Part shown: piece by piece, positions 20,501-28,858 of the stretch
How the letters are laid out: every line of letters starts with the position of its first letter
Numbering within the stretch: position 1 is the first letter of the stretch
Assembly (NCBI GenBank): GCA_037447455.1
Contig: JBBIGQ010000010.1
Location: 15,215 to 79,214, forward strand
Source of the DNA: BPGX01 sp037447455
GTDB taxonomy: Bacteria > Bacteroidota > Bacteroidia > B-17B0 > Aurantibacillaceae
Direction of reading: 5' to 3'
Length of the DNA: 64,000 nucleotides
Position numbers and translations under genes: made by a program
Notes under the pieces: generated by a model
Told to the model about the DNA's origin: nothing
The model's database searches: none
What the model saw: the letters and a program-made list of their open reading frames with translations, nothing else

Positions 20501-21344
20501 TCAGAATGAACACGGATGTGTAAATATTATCAAAAAACCTGTATACGTTAATCCTAATCCTAATCCGATATTTTCAGTCGTAAATCCCAATGGCTGTCCA
20601 AAACATTGTGTACTATTTCAAAATCAATCTACTATTGTAAGTGGTAATATACAATCTTATCAATGGAATTTTGGAGATGGAGACCTTGACAATGCTCTGA
20701 ACACCGTTCACTGCTACGAAAACAGCGGCGTGTATTCAGTGATACTGAAAGCGATTTCAGATAGTGGTTGTGTAGGAAGTTTTATGTTAGCCAATAGCAT
20801 CACTGTGTATCCTACGCCTGTTGCGGGTTTCATCACCAATCCGGAAAGAGTATTAGATGAGACGGAACCTTTAGAAGTCAAAGATGTTTCTTCCGGTGCG
20901 TCTGTTATCACTTATACACTGAGCGATGGAAAAATATACAATGTGCCTGACTTCGTTTACAATGTAACACAGGAAGATATGAAACAACTTATGATTTATC
21001 AATCTGTTGTGAATCAATATGGCTGTAAAGATTCTATTGTCAAATGGATTGAAGTAGTTCCCGGATTTGCCATCTACTTTCCAAATGCCTTTACACCCAA
21101 CGATGATAACTTAAACGATGGGTTTACAGGAAAAGGATATGGCATTCAGGAATTCAAATTATCTGTTTTTGACAGATGGGGACATTTGCTTTATGAAACG
21201 AACGATATTAATAAACCATGGAATGGAAAAGATAAATCCAACAATGAATTGGTTCCGAACGATACTTATGTATGGAAAGCCGTTGTAAAAGATAAAAGAA
21301 GCAAAGCACACGAATTTGTAGGCAAAGTAACCGTTGTACGATGA
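17538..21344 (+). CDS. Large PKD-repeat surface protein with T9SS type B (CHU_C) sorting domain
   Basis: The 1268-residue protein begins with a signal peptide (about 1-19, ...LTANGQ). An N-terminal beta module (about 75-280) contains FESGNLNGW and ends AYIDGDCLSF. A Cys-rich linker (280-340) follows. About ten PKD-like repeats of roughly 82 residues (about 343-1175) come next, each with a W-x-F/L-G-N/D-G core and most with a YP boundary. Most repeats carry two conserved cysteines. The last 90 residues are a CHU_C type B sorting domain (FPNAFTPNDDNLND, FDRWGHLLYET, FVGKVTVVR). It is probably a surface adhesin or filament displayed by T9SS. No PorP-like partner gene adjoins it. Confidence 0.92.
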   Translation: MKTKLLALFIIAALTANGQTASPTTNTDNTQQNLSYWLNIARQKNLTPAETEEFVQSHLKDNLSAFKIITTSPPTIQQNCTNMDFESGNLNGWMSTNGYHPQYNSTGCCPFTGGAQTIVSGNATDPCGGFPVVCPGGNFSLKLGNNQTGGRADRIEQTFLVTAGNAYFTYKYAVVLQDPGHNPIDQPKFEIEMLDQNGNPIPCTYYSVTAGQGIPGFQNSTACPGVIYKPWSSVSADLTNYIGQNVTIRFTTYDCALGGHYGYAYIDGDCLSFPQTQPDTICVGQSKTLCAPNGFASYVWNGTGINGNTNQCVTVNNPGTYAVQTTMFTGCPGPTFYFPLYNHPTPNANFNIGNSNTSCGLTVTFHNTSSNAGGNTYWFWNFGDGNTSTAQNPVHTYASAGQYSVTLIVGNSFGCYDTTGMLIDVNNPVSADFIYNNVCWGTATSFTNTSTISQGAITSVQWYFGNGGSSTQNNPSYTYTNAGSYNVTLIATSNKGCTDTITKTVTVYPTPSVSFSTQNTCLGNSVTFNSTVNINNGSVSSYQWNLGNGQTSNSPNPIYTYPSSGNFIVSLTINSNNNCTATYSLPITIYPLPNVNFTANNVCLGTAVNFNNQSTITSGSIVSYLWNFGNGQTSTQINPQSPYIAPGIYTVILTATSNYNCTASSTNTVEIYPLPNVQFSANNNCVNNAITFNNQTYISNGQITQYQWNFSTGNTSTLFNPSITVPVAGIYSATLSAISNHNCIASATNTFEAYPLPFISFSFNNVCEGNTVYFTNNSTIQTGNIQTYQWNFGNGLISSQVNPNVLYTSAGNYIVTLTAISDKSCIATSTNTVNIFPTPQAQFSVNSVCYNHPNVFINQSSITSGSITKFRWDFENDGIWDDTININPTLIYPAFGQYKARLQTISNNGCIHQTLKNVMVYPNPVANFSSSKTCLGDETQFTNLSFSPNGVITAYYWDLNSDGFYDNVSTHPSFQYPAHGSYLITLEVQNEHGCVNIIKKPVYVNPNPNPIFSVVNPNGCPKHCVLFQNQSTIVSGNIQSYQWNFGDGDLDNALNTVHCYENSGVYSVILKAISDSGCVGSFMLANSITVYPTPVAGFITNPERVLDETEPLEVKDVSSGASVITYTLSDGKIYNVPDFVYNVTQEDMKQLMIYQSVVNQYGCKDSIVKWIEVVPGFAIYFPNAFTPNDDNLNDGFTGKGYGIQEFKLSVFDRWGHLLYETNDINKPWNGKDKSNNELVPNDTYVWKAVVKDKRSKAHEFVGKVTVVR

Positions 21345-21780
21345 AGGACTTAATATCCAACGAACATTTCAGAAGCGTCTTTCAACGCTTTAACCGCGAT
21401 GCATAAAAACAAAATCTACCTATTCATAATAAGGCAAAGAAAAAGTGAAATAAAGCGAAACCACCATTATTTACTCATAAAACAACAAAACTAATCTATC
21501 ATAATAAAATTATTCCATAGAATAATTTTTGCTGAGGTAAAAAATATCAGAAATTTCTCAATTTTAGAATTCTTGTTAAAATAAATTTCAAGAAAATAAC
21601 CTGATTTTTTTCTTTCGTATAAAACAAAAAATAATACGTTGGTGAAGAAAAATGTTATTATAATTATTTTAATAGGAATTGCTGTATTGGAAGCAATATT
21701 GCTTTGAAATGTTATGATGTATCCATAGCGTGTAAAGGGAAAAGTTGTTCATTGAATCAACATTTTACAAAAGATTGTAA
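21345..21780 (+). other. Intergenic region without a recognised gene
   Basis: This 436-bp AT-rich gap separates the PKD gene from a frameshifted small gene. It contains a 14-bp palindrome (21691-21704) and a 21-codon hydrophobic frame near 21640-21705. Neither has good support as a functional element. I see no terminator or TAnnTTTG box. Confidence 0.4.
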
Positions 21781-22298
21781 ATGGCTCAAAAGTATATGAA
21801 ATGGTATGGGTTCATAAGTTTAGTAGGTTTAGTCGGTGTATTATTATTGTGTCATTCGCCACACAATCAGAATGAGGAAGTACTGCGTGACGTATGCGGT
21901 TGGTGGAAAATAGAAAAATGTGAAATAGATACTACCAATATGCTGAATGAATTATTTGAAGCCAATTCTCAAACATCAAAAGACAGTGTGCCGACCATAA
22001 GAGATGCTGAGAATGCTCTGTTATTAGCGACTTTTCCTGAGATTATAAAACTCATTCAATCTCTTCACTATGTTGAAATCACTAAAGAAAAATTCGTATT
22101 ATACAACAGAAATAAAGAGGAGGTAGAAGCATATTCTATTCAAGATATTGAAGACCCACCACTTGTTTTAAAAACTGAAGACAAAAACAAAAAAATGATG
22201 AAGTAAAAATATTAAAAACTGAGTCAAACAATAAAATTATTATTACTAATAAAAATAATACTCTAAAATTCTATTTGACGCGTACCACCAAAGAGTAA
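21781..22298 (+). pseudogene. Small lipoprotein-like gene with frameshift at an A7 tract
   Basis: The frame from ATG 21781 runs 141 codons to a stop at 22204. It has a signal-like N-terminus (FISLVGLVGVLLLC, with a possible lipobox Cys if translation starts at ATG 21796) and WWKIEK near residue 45. At the run of seven A (22189-22195), adding one A joins it to a further 33 codons ending at 22296-22298. The extension includes the strand-like NNTLKFYLTRTTKE, which fits a lipocalin-like C-terminus. I infer that the intact protein is about 174 residues. The lesion may be an assembly error, a true mutation or a slippage site. Family is not firmly recognised. Confidence 0.55.
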
Positions 22299-22355
22299 AC
22301 TGTTTTTCCTTTCATCACAAAAGGAAATAGAAGAGTGACAAAAATGTTTAATTTT

Positions 22356-24536
22356 TTACCCTACAATTTTCAACTCTTTGATAATATTATCTGCTTTGCC
22401 AATTTTTTCAATAATCCAAAGCACATAACGAATATCTACACATATTGTTCTGCTGTATTGTGCATCAAAATGAATTTTGTGACTGAGTGCTTCATAATTA
22501 CCATCAAATGCTAATCCTATCAATTCGCCATTACCATTTAATACAGGTGAACCTGAATTACCTCCTGTAATGTCATTGGTTGTAATGTATGTAACAACTA
22601 TGTCATGGATGGATTTATCTGCATATCTTCCAAAATCCTTTTTTTCTGCTACTTCTACAAAATCTTTTGGCAAATCAAATTCATAATCGCCGGGCTTATA
22701 TTTTTCTAACACACCTTTTAAGGTGCATACTTCTTTGTAAAATACTGCATCTTTGGGGCTATAAGGTTTTACAAGCCCATAAGATAAACGCATGGTAAAG
22801 TTGGCATCGGGATAGAGTTCTTTTTTTCCTTTATTCATTTCTATTAAACCTTTTTGATATCTTTGTTGTAATAGATAATTGCAATTTTGAAACTTGTTGT
22901 ATTCTGGTAATATTTTTGAAGTGAAAATTTGATAAAAAGCATTGACTAATTGAATAGCGGGATCATTTTCTAATACGGATTTATCAGGATTTTCAAGCCA
23001 TTTCTCAAAAGCATCGGGTTTTAATAAAATTGTATTTTGATAGAGATTGTTTACAAAATTTTGATACGAGTTCAAAGACGATTGATCTGTTCCAGTCATT
23101 GAAATATCTTTTGGAATAGATGAATAGATAGGCGCCGGAACAAACTGTTCGTTAATATCTTCACGGTATTTTTTCAATAAAACCGAAGCATTCTTTTTAT
23201 CTGAAATAAGATCTATTGACTCATTGAGTTCTTTAATAAATGCTTGGTAGCTTATTTTATTTTTTGCAATATCTTCTTTTGAAGCATTTAATAATGAAAG
23301 CAATCTGTATGCGTAAAAATTTAATTGAGTCCCTAAAATACCTTCCTGAAAATATACCTTTGCTTTGGCAAAAGGCGTCCAGTTGGCATAGCATTGTTCA
23401 AGTTCATTCATTAAATTAATATACTCTGTTTTGTTGTTTTGTTTTGCCCATTCTATAAATTTTTGCTCCTCTTTTTGTTTTTGTTCCAATACTTTATATT
23501 TCAAAAGTTGTTTGTTTTCTCCATCAAAGAATTTCCAATAATTGGCCACTCTGGCATAGTAAGAAGCTAATTTTAATTTTACTGCTTCACTTTTTTTCAT
23601 TTCTTCCAACATATTTTTCAAACGAATATCTCTTAGTTCAACAGTATTTGGATTTTCAATGGTGGTTTTTAATTTCACGGCATAAGATGTTTCAAATCTA
23701 TTAGTACCTCCCGGAAAGCCCATGGTCATTGCATAAGAATTTTCTTTTACGCCTTTGATGCTTACAGGAATAACATATTTCGGTTTTAAAGGAACATTCT
23801 CAGGCGAATAATCCGCTGGTTGTCCATTTTTATCAGCATATACTCTAAAGATGCTGAAGTCGGCTGTATGACGGGGCCATTCCCAGTTATCTGTATCACC
23901 ACCAAACTTTCCTAAACTTTCGGAAGGCGTTCCTACCAAACGCACATCTTTATATCTTTTGTATACAAACAAGATGTATTGATTGCCTGAAAACATTGGC
24001 ACTACAAGAGCTTCGCAATTGGTTCTCTTTTCTTCCTCTGTCAATTCTGATTGTGCAATAGTGTTTAATACTTTAGGTAAGGACTCTAATGTTTTGGAGA
24101 CATCAATGTTTTTGAGTTCTGCATTTACTTTGTCTGTAACATCTTTTATACGCTCTAAGAATTGGACAGTCAAGCCCGGCACGTGAATTTCTTCATTTAT
24201 GTTTTTTGCCCAAAAACCATTTTTTAAGTAATTATGTTCTACTGTACTCACTCTTGCAATAGCATCGTAGCCACAATGATGATTGGTAAATATCAATGCC
24301 TTATCACTTACAATTTCACCGGTACAACCACCACCAAAAATAATCACTGCATCCTTTAAGGAAGCTTTATTAGCACTATAAATTTGTTCTTTGGTAAGTT
24401 TTAATCCTTTCTTTACCATTTCCTGATAAGTTTTTTCTCCTATCAAAAATGGCAACCACATACCTTCATCCGCTAATAAGGTTGAAAAAATATTGAACGC
24501 AAAAACAAAACCTAATACAATGGAAAACCTTTTCAT
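22356..24536 (-). CDS. S46 family dipeptidyl peptidase, DPP7-like
   Basis: S46 peptidases are periplasmic serine enzymes that remove dipeptides from peptide N-termini. The 726-residue protein has a signal peptide (about 1-22), then the conserved DEGMWLP start. The catalytic His region is TNHHCGYDA (H86/H87) and the nucleophile is in TGGNSGSP (S661). The residue 18 after the catalytic Ser is Gly (FDGN, about G679). In this family Gly at that site marks DPP7-type broad or hydrophobic specificity, and Arg marks the acidic-residue-specific DPP11 type. It is probably involved in peptide nutrition. A DPP7 assignment is therefore likely but inferred. Confidence 0.9.
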   Translation of the reverse strand: MKRFSIVLGFVFAFNIFSTLLADEGMWLPFLIGEKTYQEMVKKGLKLTKEQIYSANKASLKDAVIIFGGGCTGEIVSDKALIFTNHHCGYDAIARVSTVEHNYLKNGFWAKNINEEIHVPGLTVQFLERIKDVTDKVNAELKNIDVSKTLESLPKVLNTIAQSELTEEEKRTNCEALVVPMFSGNQYILFVYKRYKDVRLVGTPSESLGKFGGDTDNWEWPRHTADFSIFRVYADKNGQPADYSPENVPLKPKYVIPVSIKGVKENSYAMTMGFPGGTNRFETSYAVKLKTTIENPNTVELRDIRLKNMLEEMKKSEAVKLKLASYYARVANYWKFFDGENKQLLKYKVLEQKQKEEQKFIEWAKQNNKTEYINLMNELEQCYANWTPFAKAKVYFQEGILGTQLNFYAYRLLSLLNASKEDIAKNKISYQAFIKELNESIDLISDKKNASVLLKKYREDINEQFVPAPIYSSIPKDISMTGTDQSSLNSYQNFVNNLYQNTILLKPDAFEKWLENPDKSVLENDPAIQLVNAFYQIFTSKILPEYNKFQNCNYLLQQRYQKGLIEMNKGKKELYPDANFTMRLSYGLVKPYSPKDAVFYKEVCTLKGVLEKYKPGDYEFDLPKDFVEVAEKKDFGRYADKSIHDIVVTYITTNDITGGNSGSPVLNGNGELIGLAFDGNYEALSHKIHFDAQYSRTICVDIRYVLWIIEKIGKADNIIKELKIVG

Positions 24537-24780
24537 ATTTTTTTTTAACGGGCGTAAATAAACGATAAATAATAAATAAGACAGAATGGAATTTAGATAA
24601 ATTATAATTTTTTTAAGACAAATGGAAGATAATATTCAAAAAACAACAATCCTCCTTGTAAAAACGATACTTTATTCCTATTTCTTGTAAACCGTATTTA
24701 TTTTCTCTTTATGATACCAACAATTAGCACTCTGCATCCTATTTTCCTAATAGAAAAAGAACACACTATTTACTTAACTG

Positions 24781-24869
24781 CGGAGAGAGGGGGATTCGAA
24801 CCCCCGATTCCGATTTCTCGGAATACACGCTCTCCAGGCGTGCCCGTTCAACCACTCCGGCACCTCTCC
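24781..24869 (-). tRNA. tRNA-Ser (anticodon GGA)
   Basis: The 89-nt gene folds with acceptor GGAGAGG/TCTCTCC (one G-U pair) and discriminator G. The anticodon arm is CACGC-CTGGAGA-GCGTG with GGA at 34-36. A long variable arm (TTCCGAGAAATCGGAA) is typical of serine tRNAs. The T arm is GGGGG-TTCGAAC-CCCC. No CCA is encoded. Confidence 0.95.
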
Positions 24870-25048
24870 GAAAAAAAACTGGCAATTATACATAATTGTA
24901 TTCTTAAAAAGAAATATATACAAAACTTTTATTCAAAGAAACAGGAATATTCATAAATTATTACGCTCTATTAATACCAATAACAACTCTTTATTTTTAA
25001 TACAATAATTTGATTTCTTACAAACGTGCTCTAAAATAAAAAAACACA

Positions 25049-26896
25049 CTATTTTTCTTCATTACCCAGCCATTTTCTCAATAAAAATTTGTGTTCTTCT
25101 GAGAATTCTGGAAAAACTCCCAGTGTATTATGATAGGTATTTTTTACCTTTTTGGCTTTGCCTTTCAATACTATATTTTTAGTTTCTCCTTTTTTATTTT
25201 TACGAATTACTTCAAATGTAACTATATCCCCTTCTTTCGCTGTATCCAGATATTCATTCAAAATTTCTTCGGCAGTTTCTAATGTAAACAAGCGATTATT
25301 AAATGCATAAATAATATCTCCTTCTTTAAATCCAAATTGTTTGCCAAATTTGTCTAAATTTTCCAATGATGCAATATAAATCTGATCTTTTTCATTTACC
25401 TTTACATCTATTCCACCAAAAGTAAATTCTTCTACTTCTTTTTGTTTGACAAAATCCAATCCAACATACGCCAATACCTCACTCAAAGGTAATGGCTTTG
25501 TGCCTGCCACATACGTTCTCAAAAAATTACCAATAGACGGATACGTCATTCTTTCAATTTCTGCGAAGAGTGAATCGTCCTTAAAAGGTCTGTTCTTCCC
25601 ATATTTTTTAGATAAATCTAACAACAACTTTCTTAAATTATACTCTCCATTACTTTCTTTAATCAGCAATATATCCAGACACATTCCAATCAGTGCACCT
25701 TTTTCATATACATCATTATAGTTTTGATGGTAGTATGGTTCTAAAACATTTTTGCTCATTTTGGTAAATGACATTGTATCGTTGAACTCATCAGCATTTC
25801 TGATTTTCTCTAACATCTTTCCCATAAAATAATCAGGCGATATGAGTCCTTCTCTTACCTGAAGATAATGTGCGTGATACTCAGTAGTTCCTTCGTATAA
25901 CCATAAATGTTGACTCATTTTTGGATTATTAAAATCAAAATATTCTATTTCTTCAGAATGAATGTTGAGCGGTGTGAGAATGTGCAAAAACTCGTGTGCT
26001 GCCACATCCTTTATGGTTTGTGCAATGAAAACACTATCTATTTCGGGCAATACATACAAAGACGATTGGTTGTGTTCTAACGCACCCGATGTGCCTGAAA
26101 GTGTTCCTGTATCTGTAAAGTAAAACAAAAAAGCATACTTATCTACTGGTAATTTTCCATCAAAAAAATTAGTTAAGGCAAATAGCAAATCTCTCAATAT
26201 AGACGCAATGTATGGTGAATTCAATAATTTATTGGGCGAATAACAAGAAATTAAAATCTGTGCATTATGAATTTTAATGCTGGTGGTATCCGGTACAGAA
26301 TAAATAACTGGAAAATCAGCCAATTGATGATAATCGGTATAAAACAAATCATCACTATTTATTCCAATTGTAAAAGTACTTATGGCAGATGCAGGATAAA
26401 AATTAATGGGCCTTGTGTAATGCACCTTCAAGGGAATTTTATCGTATCCTCTGAAATAACCAAAAAAACCATGATTATTAATGACAAATACACTATCAAG
26501 AATAATGTTAGTCCCTGCTGGTTCAAAAACAATTTTTTCTTTCAATTGAGTATGCCACGTATCCGTCACATAGTATGTAATTTTATCAATGTTTTGGGCA
26601 GGATAGATTTTATAGCAGTTCTCATCTGATTTTTTTACAGAAAGAGTTCTATTACTTTTTGGCAATACTTTCAAATCTTGAATAAATCTTCCAAAATCGT
26701 ATTTTTCATAAGTGCCCGGCACTACAGCAGGAAAGCAAAATACCGCAGTATCTTCTTTGATATAAGGCGGTAAAAGTTCAACTTTCACTCTTTTATCTTT
26801 CACATTTACTAAATCGACTGTGTAGGTATATTGTGATTGCGTCCAAAAAGACAAATATTGTAACGATGCTAATACAAAAAGCAAAATTTTGTTCAT
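25049..26896 (-). CDS. M61 family metallopeptidase with PDZ domain
   Basis: The 615-residue protein has a signal peptide (about 1-19) and an N-terminal beta domain. The zinc motif HEFLH lies at residues 301-305, with the third ligand in WLYEGTTEY about 45 residues later. A C-terminal PDZ domain (about 490-590) contains GFKEGDIIYAFNNR. M61 enzymes are glycyl aminopeptidase-like; substrate here is unknown. The gene is 5 bp downstream of the CPBP gene, in an operon with it and a universal stress gene. Confidence 0.88.
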   Translation of the reverse strand: MNKILLFVLASLQYLSFWTQSQYTYTVDLVNVKDKRVKVELLPPYIKEDTAVFCFPAVVPGTYEKYDFGRFIQDLKVLPKSNRTLSVKKSDENCYKIYPAQNIDKITYYVTDTWHTQLKEKIVFEPAGTNIILDSVFVINNHGFFGYFRGYDKIPLKVHYTRPINFYPASAISTFTIGINSDDLFYTDYHQLADFPVIYSVPDTTSIKIHNAQILISCYSPNKLLNSPYIASILRDLLFALTNFFDGKLPVDKYAFLFYFTDTGTLSGTSGALEHNQSSLYVLPEIDSVFIAQTIKDVAAHEFLHILTPLNIHSEEIEYFDFNNPKMSQHLWLYEGTTEYHAHYLQVREGLISPDYFMGKMLEKIRNADEFNDTMSFTKMSKNVLEPYYHQNYNDVYEKGALIGMCLDILLIKESNGEYNLRKLLLDLSKKYGKNRPFKDDSLFAEIERMTYPSIGNFLRTYVAGTKPLPLSEVLAYVGLDFVKQKEVEEFTFGGIDVKVNEKDQIYIASLENLDKFGKQFGFKEGDIIYAFNNRLFTLETAEEILNEYLDTAKEGDIVTFEVIRKNKKGETKNIVLKGKAKKVKNTYHNTLGVFPEFSEEHKFLLRKWLGNEEK

Positions 26897-26901
26897 GTTG
26901 T

Positions 26902-27888
26902 TTATTTTAAATGTTGACTAAAATTTTTGAATTGATACTTTAATATAAAAACAATTAATGTAGCCACTGCTCCACCTATCCAAAGCAAAAAGTCATTCAT
27001 CGGATTTTCTTTTTGAATAACGAACAAAGCATCTGTTTGTAATACAGAATTTTTGGATGTAATAAGCAATGAAGATAAAATATTATTAGCAGCGTGTATA
27101 GCAATTGACAATTCTAATCCATTATTCCACAATGTCAATACCCCTAAAAACAACCCAAACAAGGAATAATAAGGTAACATTATCAAAGCCCCAAATTCTT
27201 CTGCTTCTGGATTACTCATATGTGCCAGCCCAAACAACAAGGAAGTAAATAACAATGGTAAGTAACCATTCTTAAACATTAACGCAAAACCTTGCATTAA
27301 GTATCCTCTAAAAAATATCTCTTCAAAAGAAGTTTGTATGGGCAAAAAAAGAATGCTGATTATCACCAGCACTGCAAATTTTGTCGCATCAAAATTGAGT
27401 TTGTAATTTTCAGGAGAAAGAAAAATAAAATCAATTAAAAACATTCCAACAAAAATTACACTCCATACTCCAAATGCAAAAAATACTCTGCTCCACCGAA
27501 TATCAGGAAAAGCCGTCATTAATGAAATAAACGACTTTTGATGAATCCGCTGAATAGCCACATAAAATGCCCAAAACGTAAATACAAACATTCCTAATAA
27601 CAAAACAAGCATAAAATTTTTAGAAATGCCTAATGCTTCCGGATTTAATAAAACTCTTGCTAAAGTTTGCGTGTCATAAATGTTCACACCATTTTTTTGT
27701 GCAAAATAAATTAGTATTGCTCCTATTAAAATTTGATATGAAAAATACGCAAATATCGTTACCAATATCGTGCTAATATATTTAATAATACTATTATCAC
27801 CGGATATAAAGCCCGCATTCAAAAATAAATTTTTAAATGGCAATACTACTTTAATTTCATCATTATTATTAGATGAACTATTCTCCAT
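26902..27888 (-). CDS. CPBP family intramembrane metalloprotease
   Basis: This 328-residue polytopic membrane protein has the family signature EEIFFRGYL (motif 1), the FGLAHMSN histidine (motif 2) and the HAANN histidine (motif 3). These are the presumed metal-binding residues of CPBP (CaaX-protease-like) enzymes. The first 35 residues are cytosolic-like and polar. About seven or eight membrane segments are visible. It lies 18 bp after the universal stress gene and 5 bp before the M61 gene. Substrate unknown. Confidence 0.88.
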   Translation of the reverse strand: MENSSSNNNDEIKVVLPFKNLFLNAGFISGDNSIIKYISTILVTIFAYFSYQILIGAILIYFAQKNGVNIYDTQTLARVLLNPEALGISKNFMLVLLLGMFVFTFWAFYVAIQRIHQKSFISLMTAFPDIRWSRVFFAFGVWSVIFVGMFLIDFIFLSPENYKLNFDATKFAVLVIISILFLPIQTSFEEIFFRGYLMQGFALMFKNGYLPLLFTSLLFGLAHMSNPEAEEFGALIMLPYYSLFGLFLGVLTLWNNGLELSIAIHAANNILSSLLITSKNSVLQTDALFVIQKENPMNDFLLWIGGAVATLIVFILKYQFKNFSQHLK

Positions 27889-27906
27889 AGTTTTTAATAT
27901 CTAAAA

Positions 27907-28719
27907 TTATTTGTGGATGGTTAACACAGGAACAGGACTGTGAAACACAATCTCTTTTGTTACACTTTCCTTAAATAATCTTTCAAACAAAGTGTGCTTC
28001 AAAGGCGAAATTATCAACCAATCACATTTTCTCACTTTAATATACTCCAAAATACCCTCTGATGCTTTATTGTGTGTTACAAAAAAATGCTGATATGGAA
28101 TGGACTCCATTTTTTGCTCAAAATACAAATAATCTTCCGCAAATTTCACATCTACTTCATTCTCCGAATGCACTACACTTACTACTTCCAATTCTGTACC
28201 AAGGTATTGTACAATATTTTTTACCTTTAAATACAAATCCGATTTAGACAAATCTTTATGAAAATCACACGCAAATGCGATTTTCTGAATGGGCTTGTAT
28301 TCAGCCTCTTTCGGTATAATCAACACTGGTATTTTACTTTGTTTAGATACTTCATACGCCGTACTTCCAATCAATTTTTCTTTTATAAATCCCTGACCCA
28401 CAATACCCAATACTATTAAATCAAAACCTTGTTCTTCTGCCACGTTTAGAATCACCTCTGCTGCAAACCCCATTTTAATAACCGTTTTAAACCTATACCC
28501 CCCGAATTGACTCAATAAAGCATTCATTTCAGTTTCTGCTTCTTTTTGCATATCCTCAATAGGCGGTATATACCCCGTTTCAAAGTTCACTAAAGGCAAC
28601 GTATAAGAATGTAGCAGGGTGATGTCAGCACTTAATTTCTTAGCAAGTTCCAAAGCATACTTCAAGGTTTTTTTACTATGCTCACTAAAATCAATTCCAA
28701 CCAAAATTTTCTGAATCAT
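27907..28719 (-). CDS. Universal stress protein, tandem UspA domains
   Basis: The 270-residue cytosolic protein holds two UspA domains (about 1-142 and 143-270). The first begins QKILVGIDFSEHSKK and keeps the ATP-binding pattern G-x2-G-x9-G-S/T (GQGFIKEKLIGST). The second begins IQKIAFACDFHKD and lacks a clear version of that motif. ATG at 28719 is preferred because the family starts there; ATG at 28728 is also in frame. A complete consensus promoter lies just upstream, so this is the head of the usp-CPBP-M61 operon. Confidence 0.88.
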   Translation of the reverse strand: MIQKILVGIDFSEHSKKTLKYALELAKKLSADITLLHSYTLPLVNFETGYIPPIEDMQKEAETEMNALLSQFGGYRFKTVIKMGFAAEVILNVAEEQGFDLIVLGIVGQGFIKEKLIGSTAYEVSKQSKIPVLIIPKEAEYKPIQKIAFACDFHKDLSKSDLYLKVKNIVQYLGTELEVVSVVHSENEVDVKFAEDYLYFEQKMESIPYQHFFVTHNKASEGILEYIKVRKCDWLIISPLKHTLFERLFKESVTKEIVFHSPVPVLTIHK

Positions 28720-28740
28720 AATCACCATTTAATTATCCGA

Positions 28741-28772
28741 CAAAAATACGCTTTATTTTACCATATCTCAAA
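28741..28772 (-). promoter_or_regulatory. Complete Bacteroidota promoter for the usp operon
   Basis: On the minus strand, TTTG (28772-28769), a 20-bp spacer and TATTTTTG (28748-28741) match the -33/-7 consensus of the Bacteroidota primary sigma factor with ideal spacing. The ATG at 28719 is 21 bases beyond the box. Confidence 0.7.
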
Positions 28773-28858
28773 ATTTTTCCAACTTCCTGTAAAATTTCCA
28801 TCATTTTTTTACCATAACCAATTATTCATTATTATTGCCACTGATTAAAATCAAATTC

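Noticed and set aside
18565..21060. Regularly spaced similar segments (~246 bp), considered as a DNA repeat or CRISPR-like array
   Set aside because: They are diverged PKD domains in one reading frame; similarity is at protein level, with no identical short repeats and spacers.
21691..21704. Perfect 14-bp palindrome AAGCAATATTGCTT
   Set aside because: No T-run, no adjacent promoter and AT-rich context; not enough to call an operator or terminator.
21640..21705. 21-codon hydrophobic peptide (GTG start, KKNVIIIILIGIAVLEAILL)
   Set aside because: A short AT-rich frame with a non-ATG start, no promoter box and no recognised homologue; it could be chance.
24711..24956. Plus-strand open frame of 81 codons
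   Set aside because: It runs through tRNA-Ser on the other strand; the GGFEPPIPISRNT stretch is a translation of the tRNA T arm and variable arm, a known artefact.
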